From Rhabdophis nuchalis (lineage: Eukaryota > Chordata > Lepidosauria > Squamata > Natricidae), in contig CM077648.1 in the NCBI GenBank assembly GCA_039707465.1, forward strand, positions 24,180,119 through 24,244,118: a DNA stretch of 64,000 nt. The letters are read 5' to 3'. Under the pieces are notes generated by a model. It ran no database searches, was not told the DNA's origin, and saw only the letters and a program-made list of their open reading frames with translations. Each line of letters opens with the position of its first letter. The first letter of the stretch is position 1. This document shows positions 1 through 9,312 of the stretch, one piece after another. Made by a program: the position numbers and the translations under genes.

Positions 1-839
1 ATCTCTTGTGCCTGTGCTTCCAAATCCAAGTCCTCATTTAAGACCGAGGATGGAATATCACAAAAGTGAGGGCACTGCTGCTACCCCGAGTTCTTTCTTT
101 TTCTCTTTCTTGACATATCTTTCTCCTTCTGCTACTACTGCCTGTGATGAGTTAGCAATAGTGGTCTCATATCTTACATAGCAAACATTCCCAGAAAAGT
201 GGCATAGATCAGAAACTCCAGGTTTCTTGCAATATTTAGTTGGCCTTTTCTATAATCATAATTCTATCGTCAATCTGCCTGTAGTTTTTTCAGCAGTTTT
301 AGGTTTCCTGTTCATTCCATTTCATTCTCTCCACTTTTCTCCCACTTTTTAAAAAATCTTCTACTTTTTCCCTACTACTTGTCTCTTTCTGAACCTTTCC
401 TCACCTGTTCCTAGCCTTGGTACATGCCCTTCCACTATTACCTTCCCATGTCCTCATAATGGTCTTTTCATTTTGTTTGAAGTGAGATAGGGTTTTGTTT
501 TGTTTTGTTTTCAAAATTCATCTTCATTCTGGAAAAAGGAGATGAAAAAAATCAAGGGAAGACCATGAATCAAGGAAAGTGCTTTTTAATGAAAACAGTC
601 TTATCCTTTCAAATGTTAAAATGTTTTTTCTGAAACAGAAAGAATGAACTAACTTTGATTAAACCTCTGTCCTGCTTAAGTATTCCTCCAGGGAGATCCC
701 TGCTTGATCAGCTCAACTTTATCAATACAACTGATTGTATGTTAATCCATAAACAGTGGCTTTTCCAGCTAATAGGATAAATAAGCTAAGGTCAAAACAT
801 GTTTGAAGAACAGTTCTGTTTCTTCTGATCCCTACTGTC
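1..839. other. Unique sequence, no gene seen
   Basis: AT-rich sequence without a sustained reading frame, tRNA-like promoter or recognisable repeat terminus. Short T-rich runs near 483-512 are low complexity. Confidence 0.5.
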
Positions 840-1026
840 CAGGGGTGGTATTCTGCCGGTTCAACCCAGTTCGGGCGAACCAGTAGTGGTGGTGCCAGGA
901 GGCTCCACCCTCCCACCCACCCAGACATCATCATGGATGCTCTGTGCATGCACGGAAGCACTGCGCACAAGCATGCGTGCTCCCAATTATGAACCAGTAG
1001 TGAAGATTGGAGCATTTTATGTCTGC
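840..1026. mobile_element. hAT-type MITE, family A (degraded copy)
   Basis: Starts with CAGGGGTGGTATTCTGCC and continues with the 'ccggttc..cagttcgggcgaacc' motif shared by the other family-A copies in this window (4213, 11344, 47452). The right end is eroded. The flanks ctactgtc and ctagcatc match at only 5 of 8 positions, so no target duplication is claimed. Confidence 0.6.
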
Positions 1027-1959
1027 TAGCATCATTATTTTTCAGGAATGCTTCTTTATTTTGGTGGGCTAAAACCATGGACTACCTTCATGGTCCAGAA
1101 GACATTAGCATAATCTAGCGGTATACAGAGACACTTGGGATTGTGGCTTAAAGGAGAACCTGGACTGCCAATACCGGAAATACTTCTTTCTGTTATTCCT
1201 TCTGATTCTTAACTTCAGTGCACAGTGACCTGAAGTCTGTTGGGAGGAGATTTGGGTCTACTCTGCCATGAAGCTCAAACATGGACAGATTGCCACATTA
1301 ACGGGATGAGGCTACAGGGCCCAGTGCACCTGTAGATTTGTCATGCTCTAGCAGTCCAGTGCTATAATACATGACCTGAACAATGACTCTCATTTCTGGA
1401 GAAAAGACCTATCCATCCTTCCCAGAGAATACACCGATCAATGACAACCTCAGGGTCTATCAGTCATATTACATAACAGATGTTAGGTGATGCTGATGAC
1501 CATCTGCAATAGGGAATTTGCTCTTATATCCACTCTGTCAGAATTGAATCCCTCGAGCATCCCGAGATGTCACCTCCTCTGAGATCTTGGTTATCATATT
1601 TATTAGAATTCTGCAATTCACTGACTTGAGACAATTGCACAATAACAGCAGAGAGAAATACAGTTGCCAAGTAGAGAGCTGCTGAACACTTGGTTCAGTT
1701 CAGATATGAAGAACCGAGTACTTTTTACACATAGCTTCTCTCCTCCTCTCCTTTTACTCCTTACCAAACTTCCTTTGTTGTAACTTAATAATAGAATGGA
1801 AGTTTTTGTTCTTGCTAAGCTGAACTACCATATTTAGGATGCAAACATTTAAAAGCCACTTGATGGCAGCAAACAGTCCAGCTGAAGAAAAAAGTTGGAA
1901 ATTGCCCCAATACAATACTTTATGCTGCCTTTTACCCTGAGCTCTGAAATAGATCATAG
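1027..1959. other. Unique sequence, no gene seen
   Basis: No long open frame, repeat terminus or RNA-gene signature is visible. Confidence 0.45.
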
Positions 1960-2209
1960 CAGGGGTGAAATCTAGCAGGTTCTGACAGGTTCTGGAGAAC
2001 CAATAGTGGAAATTTTAAGTAGTTTGGAGAACTGGTAGCGGAAATTTTGAGTAGTTCGGAAAAATGGCAAATGCCACCACTGGCTGGCCCAGAGTTGTAT
2101 GGGAATGGAGATTTTGCAGTATCCTTCCCCTGCCATGCCCACCAAGCCACACCACACCCACCAAGCCACGCCCACAAAACCGGTAGTAAAACAAATTGAA
2201 TTTTACCAG
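1960..2209. mobile_element. hAT-type MITE, family A
   Basis: Begins CAGGGGTGAAATCTAGCAGG, contains two 'ggaaattttgagtag' units and the 'gcccaccaagccac' tract typical of the family, and ends near 'gaattttaccag'. The same parts recur at 3181, 17033, 28438 and 51832. The right terminus is decayed, so no clean target duplication is seen. Confidence 0.75.
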
Positions 2210-2333
2210 ACAGCCTTAAGGCTTTTTCATGCCCTAAACTAGAAGAACAATGAAAGCATTTGATGGACAACCTTTGGTTTCAAGTTCCCGTAAAGCTTTT
2301 GACTTTAATAATACCAACAGTAATAATAATACT

Positions 2334-2686
2334 GTAAGGCAAAGAATCCCCTGCACATGTGTGCAAGTCATTTCCGGCTCAAGGGTGCAGTGCTCATCTC
2401 CGTTTCTAAACTGAAGAGCCAGCGCTGTCCAAAGATGTCTCTGTGGTCATGTGACTGGCATGACTAAACACAGAAGGTGCATGGAACGCTGTTACCTTCC
2501 CACCAAAGGTGGTCCCTCTTTTTCCACTTGCATTTTTTATGTGCTTTTGAACTGTTAGGTTGGCAGAAGCTGGGACAAGTGCCAGTAGTTCACTCCATTA
2601 CACAGCGCTAGGGATTCGAACCACTGAACTGCTGACCTTCTGATCGATAAGTTCAGCATCTTAGCCACTGAGTCACCGCATGCCCT
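2334..2686 (-). mobile_element. tRNA-derived snake SINE (full-length, antisense)
   Basis: Read on the minus strand it starts with a tRNA-like head carrying A-box and B-box sequence (ggttcgaatccctagcgctg, with variation). It continues through the body 'ccacctttggtgggaaggtaacagcgttcc' and ends near the 'gaccgg..gcacatgtgtgc' tail. Four other copies lie at 19883, 30259, 31835 and 60026. It is a SINE and not a tRNA gene: the body is about 350 bp, non-cloverleaf and repeated. Confidence 0.88.
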
Positions 2687-2689
2687 GTA

Positions 2690-2756
2690 ATAATAAGTAT
2701 AATCTTTATTGTCATTGTACTTGTTTATAACAAAATTGGTTATAATAATAACAAGC
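2690..2756 (-). mobile_element. Short non-LTR retrotransposon 3' end (antisense)
   Basis: The minus strand reads '..gtacaatgacaataaag' followed by an AT-rich tail. The same terminus closes the larger fragment at 52101-52459, so this is probably a 5'-truncated copy of that LINE. It is very short and the family is unsure. Confidence 0.4.
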
Positions 2757-2889
2757 CTTAAAAACAAATGCAGAAAAAGCCAGCAATTGAGAAGACAGCA
2801 ACAGATAGCAAATGTCATCTCTGCAAAGAAGCTGAGGAAACAGTGGACCTCCTCATTCAGCTGCCGCAAGAAGATCACACAGACTGACT

Positions 2890-3010
2890 ATGGCATGAGT
2901 TTAGAGTTTATTGGTTTTTTATACCGCCTACTCCCGAAGGACTCAGGGCGGTGTACAGCCAAAATAAAAACAGATATATAAATATATAAAAACAAATATA
3001 TAAAAGTTAT
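2890..3010 (-). mobile_element. CR1-L3-like LINE 3' end nested in the R4-like LINE
   Basis: The minus strand contains 'caccgccctgagtccttcgg' and then 'ggcggtataaaaaacc' with an A/T-rich tail. This is the 3'-terminal hairpin common to the CR1-L3/L2-like copies elsewhere in this window. It interrupts the LINE remnant around it. Confidence 0.55.
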
Positions 3011-3180
3011 ATATTTGACAAAATAGCAACAATGGTGCATTGAAAGATCTGCAGGAAATACCTGTTACCCTGCAAGTAAGAACTGGTGGGACCACATAAA
3101 TTGAGAAAGTAATAGAAAATGAAGAAGCTAAAGTAATCTGAGACTTTGGAATTAAAACAGACAAGCACCTGCCACATACC

Positions 3181-3428
3181 CAGAGGTGGTATTCAGCAGG
3201 TACTGACCAGCTCCCAATAGCAGAAATTTTGAATAGTTCAGAGAACCAGTAAATACCACCTCTGACTAGCCCTGCCCTCATCTATTCTCTGCCTCCTGAG
3301 TCGCAGCTGATCGGGAGGAAATGGGGATTTTGCAGTAACCTTCCCCTGCCACACCCACCAAGCCATGCCATGCCCACTAAGCCATGCCCACAGAACTGGT
3401 AGTAAAAAAAATTTGAATCCCACCATTG
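3181..3428. mobile_element. hAT-type MITE, family A, nested in the R4-like LINE
   Basis: Termini CAGAGGTGGTATTCAGC and AATCCCACCATTG. Flanks cacatacc (3173-3180) and cacataat (3429-3436) match at 6 of 8 positions, consistent with an aged 8-bp target duplication. LINE coding remnants continue on both sides. Confidence 0.78.
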
Positions 3429-3830
3429 CACATAATGTGATTTTAAAAAAGGCAGGAAAGTCTGGATCATGGATGTGGCAGTACCTGAGAATATTCAGAA
3501 GAACCTGAGTAATATTCTGGAGAACAGAATAGAATACAAAGAACTGGAGAAGTTAACAAAACACGAAGACCTGCAAATAGAAGTAGAAAGACAGTGGCAA
3601 AAGGAAGCAAAGATAATATCAATAGTGAAAGCTGTCTTCAGTGCAATCCAAAAATATCTGGAACATCACTTGAAGATCATCACTGCTAATAAAATCACCA
3701 CCAGTCCATTGCAAAAAGCTGCTTTCCTTGGAACTGCTTTGGATCCTGCAAAGATATACTTAACATTATTAAACAAGAATTTCTGCCTATCTCAAGAACT
3801 CAATTGGTGAATAAAAATGCCATATCCAGT

Positions 3831-4212
3831 GTAAACCTGGAGCTGATTGTGTGACTAACTGTGATAATTTATTAAACTTATACGTTGCCTGATTCTCTAC
3901 AACTCTGGGTGGCTCATAATAATCAGAAATCACAATAATGTCAATTTAAAAAAAATTAAAGATAGAAAGCACAATAAAGCCAGGGGCTTCACTCTCTCTT
4001 GCTGAAGGCCTAAGTCTTCACAGTTCTTCCTAACAATAAGAGAGTAGCGGGATGGGAAACATCCAGATCTTCGCGGCAACTTTGTTTCTCCTGGTTGACA
4101 TTGCTAGGTATTATTAGGCAGACCAGCTAGGAAATCAACTCACGGGAAGATAAAAATACTTTTGTGCATAATAGTATAATAATAGAATCTGATTGTGCTG
4201 TACCGCCTTCTC
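3831..4212. other. Intergenic sequence with an old LINE 3' end
   Basis: About 3862-3945 reads on the minus strand as 'gagccacccagagttgtaga..aacgtataagtttaataaatt', resembling an old CR1/L2-type 3' end. Nothing else is recognised. Confidence 0.35.
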
Positions 4213-4551
4213 CATAGTGTGGGATTCTACTGGTTCAGACTGGTTCGGGCAAACTTGTAGCTCTGAAGATCAGCTGGGAGCGAACCGGTCCTCTCCCATG
4301 AGCCAGTGAGCCACTTGCCTGGCCCTGCGCTTTACTTACCTTTATCTTCTCAGCTGAGTCATGCGGCAGAGTGGATTGCTGTACCTCAGCTGTTTTTCTT
4401 CCCAAGTAGCTATCCAAAATGTAAGTATTTTGTAAACTGGGTATGCACCTGCAGCGTGCATCCTGGCATGTGCGTGAGCGAAGTGTGTGTGTGTGTGTGC
4501 AAAGCATGCGCTCAGCAAACCGGTTGTTGAACTGTTAGGAACCCACCCCTG
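4213..4551. mobile_element. hAT-type MITE, family A, long variant
   Basis: Starts CATAGTGTGGGATTCTACTGG and ends AACCCACCCCTG. Flanks gccttctc (4205-4212) and accttctc (4552-4559) match at 7 of 8 positions, supporting an 8-bp target duplication. The interior includes a short GT run near 4487-4500. Confidence 0.75.
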
Positions 4552-4608
4552 ACCTTCTCCTTAGTTTAGTCAATCAGGATGGAGTCTATCAAATGTGCTT
4601 CCAAATGT

Positions 4609-5006
4609 TACCATATTTTTCAGAGTATAAGACGCATCAAGATTTTGAAGAGACAAATTCTAAGAAAAGTTTTTGCACTCTGCAGACCTCCCAAAAACGG
4701 CCCGTTTTTTGTCAAAATAAAAGGGCATGCATAGCCTTGAGGAGGGTTATAGAGTGCTCCTGGGGCGGGGGGGAGGAGAATCAGCAAAAAATGGCCTGTT
4801 TTTCGCTCATTTCTGCCCTCCCCAGCCCTCAGGAGCACCCTGAAAGCCTCCTAAAGGCTATGCATGCCCTCTTTTTGGCCATTTTGGTGAAGGGGGTGAG
4901 GTTTTGGGAGGCAAAAAATGCTGTATTCAATATATAAGACACACCCAGATTTTCAGCCTCTTTTTTGAGGGAAAAGGGTGCGTCTTAAACTCCAAAAAAG
5001 ATGGTA
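4609..5006. mobile_element. Non-autonomous TIR element, family F
   Basis: The ends are inverted repeats: TACCATATTTTTCAGAGTAT at the left, and the complement of TACCATCTTTTTTGGAGTTT at the right, each followed by AAGACGCA. Copies with the same termini lie at 17836, 40744 and, more divergent, 33296. Flanking TA dinucleotides would suit a Tc1/mariner-type duplication, but the superfamily is not established. Confidence 0.7.
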
Positions 5007-5120
5007 TATTATTTATCATTTTTCTGGATTTAAATAACATGTTTCAGCCCCTTTTCCCTAGGTAATTTTACCTATCTCCATCCAGGCCACCTTCCTAATT
5101 CTCCACAAGCCCCCTCAGAC

Positions 5121-5591
5121 TATGATGGCTAGTCGGGGCCTAGTTATATGCGAGGTCGTCTCCTGCCCCATACATCCCTTCGTCCGATCCGCTCCCACAG
5201 AGAGGGCCTTCTCAGGGTGCCGTCAGCCGGGCAATGCCGGTTGGCGACACCCAGGGGAAGGGCCTTCTCTGTGGCGGGCCCTACCCTTTGGAACGAACTG
5301 CCCCCGGAATTACGAACTATCTCTGACCTCCGCCTCTTCCGCCAATGTCTAAAGACATACCTTTTCCATCAAGCCGGCCTAGCGTAACCCCCGTTGGGAC
5401 TATTATTAGACAGTTTTAAATTTGGGGATTTTAAATTGATTTTAGCACAGGGGAAATTTAATAGTTTTTTAAATTTTTAAATTTTATATTTTGTCTATAT
5501 TTGTATGTTTTAATTTCCTGTGCGCCGCCCTGGGTCCTTTTTGGAGAAGGGCGGGGTATAAATACGAATAAAATAAAAATAAAATAAAAAA
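5121..5591 (+). mobile_element. CR1-L3/L2-like LINE, 5'-truncated
   Basis: The reading frame ending at 5387 encodes the C-terminal RT tail (RPIRSHREGLLRV, then GRAFSVAGPTLWNELPPELR). It is followed by a 3' UTR with 'ttttagcacaggggaa', the terminal hairpin 'cgccctgggtcctttttgga' and an (AAATA)n tail. Its reading frame is open over this short span. The 5' end is an abrupt truncation typical of LINE insertion. Confidence 0.85.
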
Positions 5592-6127
5592 ATCGGTGGC
5601 ATTCCTGCCATTTGAGAAACAGGTAAAGACTGCAATGTAATTCCTATTTTATCAGGCCCTACAGATAAAATATAAAGAAACCCCACTACCACCTCATGTT
5701 GTTGTACCCCTCAGCCTTCCCTGAAAATGCTAAGGGCAACCCTTGCCCCTCAGAATGCCATCCACCCCTGCATTAAACACTCCACCAAACTAATGAAGTG
5801 GCCACAGCCAGGAAATCTGAGATTAGCTAGACTCCCTTTTGCTTTCATGTTCCTGCCTTTTATTTGATGCTGCTCATGTGCCAGCCTGTTTGTGTGGTGA
5901 TTGATGATCCCCCTCCTGCTGCTGCTGCTGTCAGGGATCTGTAATTTAATTAATGGGCTCCACTGTGTATGTAACATAATTCCTTCAGCACTTACGCACC
6001 CAGGGAAGATGCAAGGGCTACAGCTGCAAATGACACCTGCGTGAGGGATGGAGCTGTAAGGAACTCTTTTCTCTCACCTGCCTGGCAGCACCTGCCCACT
6101 CCCTGCTTTGGGCCAAATTAGTCTTCA
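5592..6127. other. Repeat-free stretch, candidate conserved non-coding DNA
   Basis: No repeat termini. About 5800-6120 has balanced composition with homeodomain-like TAATTTAATTAATGG and a CTG run. It reads like conserved non-coding DNA, but this is judged by eye only. Confidence 0.3.
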
Positions 6128-7250
6128 CTGAGCTATCTTTTCATTTAGAAAAAGAAAGGATGGAGAAAAATTAAGCTCAGGGAAAGGACAAAGGATACCA
6201 TATTTTTTTTGGATAGGGCTGCTTTCTCTGATATAAATTAAATATTGTGCCAAGCTTCCAATATCTTTGGTCATATCCTGGCCACTCTGCAGATGAAATC
6301 GATCTGGAAATCCCAGGAGAGCAACCATAATATTATGTGATGTGACTCCCTCCTTTTCCCACACAGACAAATTCCTCGGAACAACATGCTACACGGAGTA
6401 CAATCAGATGGAATCAGAGAGAGGTGGTCTCTCAAATAAACATCCCATGCCGTGTAGGTCTTTAACAATCCAAAACAGTACTTTGAACTGGACATGGAAA
6501 CAGGGAACCAAAGCAGCTTCCTGAACAGAGATGCAATACATGTAGTTCTAGAGGCAAATCTAGACAGCATACTAAAAAGCAGAGACATCATCCTGCCAAC
6601 AAAAGTGTGTATAATCAAGACTATGGTTTTTCCGGTTGCAATGTATGGCTGTGAAAGTTGGACTATAAGAAAGGTTGAGCGCCAAAGATTTGAGGCCTTT
6701 GAACTCTGGTGCTGGAAAAGACTCCTGCGAGTCCCTTGGACCGGTCAGTCCTAGAAGAGATCAACCTTTACTGCTCTTTAGAAGGCCAGATCCTGAAGGT
6801 GAAACTCAAATATTTTGGCCACCTAATGAGAAGGAAGGTGTCAATAAAGATGAGCCTAATGTTGGGAAAGATTGAGGGCAAAAGAAGAACGGGACGACAG
6901 AGAATGAGGTGGCTAGATGGAGTCACTAAAGCAGTCGGTGTGAGCTTAAATGGACTCCAGAGGATGGTAGAGAACAAGAAGACCTGGAGGAATGTTGTCC
7001 ATGGGGTCGCGATGGGTCAGACATGACTTCACAATTAACAACAAGAGACATACATACTATACCAGCTGAAATTTTTGGATACTTCTTCAAGGGCAGCTCC
7101 ATGTACACTATATTGCAGTAGTCCAATCAGAAGGTAAGTAGGGCATGAGTAACTGTGAGCAGAAGCGCTTGATTTAGGACAATCTAATTCATGGTCATTT
7201 GGATTCCATGGAGGGGGAAAGGAAGAGGGGAAAAAAATCTCAGCGTTTGA
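6128..7250 (-). mobile_element. Old L2-like LINE, split by a BovB insertion
   Basis: Minus-strand remnants lie on both sides of the BovB element. 7060-7190 encodes a degraded 'LDYCNIVYMELPLKK' segment, and 6270-6520 encodes the following FKVL..KDLHGM-type segment. The same order of parts occurs uninterrupted at 58361-58950. The element is decayed and its outer limits are approximate. Confidence 0.5.
6521..7044 (+). mobile_element. BovB (RTE clade) LINE 3' fragment
   Basis: Encodes the BovB C-terminus: SRDIILPTKVCIIKTMVFPV, AMYGCESWTIRKVE, ELWCWKRLLRVPWT, then in another frame LKYFGHLMRRKVS and GRQRMRWLDGVTKAVG. The frame change is near 6745, with a few residues lost, so the copy is dead. It ends with the BovB terminus 'atggggtcgcgatgggtcag' and 'aattaacaacaa'. 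It sits inside an older L2-like LINE. Confidence 0.9.
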
Positions 7251-7494
7251 AATGATCAGACGAATGAACATTTTAATCCAAGAAAATAAAATCAGTTATT
7301 AGATATAATCCCCTATTTCTTTTCCAGAATAGAGGCTCTCCATTCCCTTGTGTTTATTAAGAAATTGACTTCAATGAACAAAAAGCAATTGGTGGGGGGG
7401 ATGCCGACATGGTGAAATGAATTGCTTTGATTAAAGCAAAGACTTTTCTAACTTTTTTTTCTGCATGAAAACCACTTTTGGACTTGGTGTTCTC

Positions 7495-7595
7495 TTGGTT
7501 GTTTTCTTGAAGACATTTCATTACCCAAACTAGGTAACATCATCAGGGTCATTAGGCTAATTTGGGTAATGAAACACCTGCAAGAAAACAACCAA
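7495..7595. repeat. Inverted repeat with hammerhead-like core, possible Penelope-like remnant
   Basis: A left arm at about 7495-7533 and a right arm at about 7557-7595 pair over ~39 nt with a few mismatches. On the minus strand the order CTGATGA (7540-7546), a short TTACC/GGTAA stem, then GAAA (7516-7519) resembles the conserved core of a hammerhead ribozyme. Hammerhead motifs are known in Penelope-like retroelements. The family assignment is inference. Confidence 0.4.
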
Positions 7596-7803
7596 GCCCA
7601 GAGAGCATCAAGCAGCCCTCATTTCAACTCTGAGCAACAGATATTCTCCTTTATTGGTACTTTTGGACTTTTTGCTGGAAATTGAAATAAATGCTGCCTT
7701 GGTATTAAATTTGATGAATTATTTATGATTATAGTAATATGTATTATTGCATTTTAAGTGATAAGATTAATATACCTTATATATGTAACTATATCCAAGA
7801 AAG

Positions 7804-7922
7804 TTGGAAGTTATCCTTTCTTTCTTTTTCTTTATTCTCTTGCACTTTTCCCTTCTCTGTGTTTTTCTTTTTAATTCACTTTTTTGTTGTTCATATCTTA
7901 TATTTTGTAGAAAGTTAATAAA
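7804..7922 (+). mobile_element. Possible L1-like 3' UTR end
   Basis: A pyrimidine-rich tract is followed by 'ttttgtagaaagttaataaa', similar in style to the LINE 3' ends at 11985 and 43698. No coding sequence is attached. An LTR has inserted immediately downstream. Confidence 0.3.
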
Positions 7923-7926
7923 GTAT

Positions 7927-8495
7927 TGTTGGAAGAAATGTCCTTCTGGGTTCAGCTCCAAGTGGGGGAAAAGACACAGGAGACATGGAGGAGGCTGCTG
8001 GGAAAGATGGTTTAATGGTGGACAGGACCACATGACTTGAGTCCTGAACAGAAAAGGTGATTACAAGCTTCAATGTTGGGTGAAGAAGAAGAAAGAGAAG
8101 GAAGAAGGGGCTTGCTGGGTTTTTAAACTCTGTTCAGCCCCACCTATCTGTTTCCTGTTCCTGTGTAAGGAATGTATTCTGATTGGTTGTCATTCCGATG
8201 GTGCCATGTAGGGGCAACTCTCTAGGCTGTGTTTTGAGTCCAAGTTGGTTGAGTTCCCAGATGCCACGTGGTGAGTTTTTCTAGAAAGCTAATCCTATCA
8301 TTGTAATGCAGAATAACCTAGCACAGGGACCCTAGTGGCCCTTTGAGAAAAATGGGGCTATTAAGAGTGAGTCTGTTTCCTGCCTAAAAACATGTTTCTC
8401 CTTTTCTTATCCAGGGAAATATAATATTCTGCCTTTTCAATATTTCCTAAGATATTTCATTCTTTTAGGAGAGGGGTGGGTACTAACTTCCTACA
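7927..8495 (-). mobile_element. Solo LTR-like element, family 1
   Basis: Bounded by TGTAGGAAG...CTTCCAACA (minus-strand reading) and flanked by the 4-bp duplication gtat (7923-7926, 8496-8499). On the minus strand it has an ATTGG/CCAAT element and a TATA-like 'tttaaaaacc', the usual U3 layout. It matches 62516-63299 segment by segment (for example 8367-8404 against 62669-62707). No internal retroviral or gypsy coding sequence is adjacent, so it is a solo LTR or LTR-like element. Confidence 0.72.
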
Positions 8496-8781
8496 GTATA
8501 TTTTGAAACAATAGTAATGGAAAAAAGCAAGATAGAAAGTGCAAGAACAGAAGAATGTTAGGAAGGATTGAGATAAGCATTATGTCTGTTGGACCTCTCA
8601 GAATTCAGCCTGTTCAGCTCTCTTCCACTTGGACCCTGCCTTACTGCAAATGGCTCAGGGTGCCTCTCAGCATGAATCCAAACAAAAAATATACCAAATG
8701 CCATAAGGCCATACTCATAATCACATGGTAGAATTGATCAACATGATGAGCATATCCTAGAGAGGCTCCAACTACCTAGAC

Positions 8782-8917
8782 CAGGGGTCTGCAAAGTTGG
8801 CTCTTTGAAGACCGGTGGACTTCAACTCCCAGAATTCCCCAGCCAGCATAGCTGGCTGGGGAATTCTGGAAGTTGAAGTGCCCCCGGTCTTCAAAGAGCC
8901 AACTTTGCAGACCCCTG
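8782..8917. mobile_element. Palindromic hAT MITE, family B (136 bp)
   Basis: Nearly the whole element is an inverted repeat running CAGGGGTCTGCAAAG to CTTTGCAGACCCCTG around a short 'ata' centre. It is flanked by the perfect 8-bp duplication acctagac (8774-8781, 8918-8925), which is the hAT hallmark. Confidence 0.92.
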
Positions 8918-9084
8918 ACCTAGACCAACATCTGGAAAGACAACCTTGTCTTTAAGGGGACACTCTCAAAGTGGATCCATTGGATTTCAGGGAGAGGCCC
9001 CATGACAGAGGTGCTGCAACCAAATCTTCAAAAGCTGTTCCTGCCTGCATCGACATCCCTCCAATCAAGAGATCTGCAGCATTG

Positions 9085-9312
9085 TATCTTCTTCTTTTAA
9101 TGACCCCATAATGGAGTTTGGGCAACTGAATAGAGATAGCAGAGTGTTTACTGACCAGTTGCCCTTCCTGTTGTCAATGCCGAGTTTTGTTCAGCAGATA
9201 TATTCTCATTGTGCCCAGAGACAGAGATATCCGCCTCTACCTAGGATCGAACTCACAGCCTCCTGATTGTGAGGTGCAAACTCCACCTCTAAGCCACCGC
9301 ACCACTCTGCTA
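9085..9312 (-). mobile_element. tRNA-derived SINE (antisense)
   Basis: The minus strand has a tRNA-like head with 'gtggcttagaggtggag' and B box 'gagttcgatcctagg', then a body ending '..ggggtcattaaaagaagaag'. A related head lies at 22118. It is not a tRNA gene because there is a ~130-bp non-tRNA body. Confidence 0.65.

Larger units (their letters stand above)
2757..3830 (+). pseudogene. Decayed R4/Dong-like LINE, C-terminal RT region
   Basis: In broken frames the plus strand encodes a zinc-knuckle-like KCHLCKEAEETVDLL segment (about 2790-2870). After two younger insertions comes an open run from 3469 to 3810, beginning MDVAVPENIQ and containing KELEKLTKHEDLQIEVERQW. 'DVAVP..KE.EK.EKY.DL..E..R.W' is the pattern I know from the C-terminus of R4-clade LINEs. 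Frame breaks and stops occur throughout, so it is dead. The clade name rests on memory of family consensus and is moderately secure. Confidence 0.55.
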
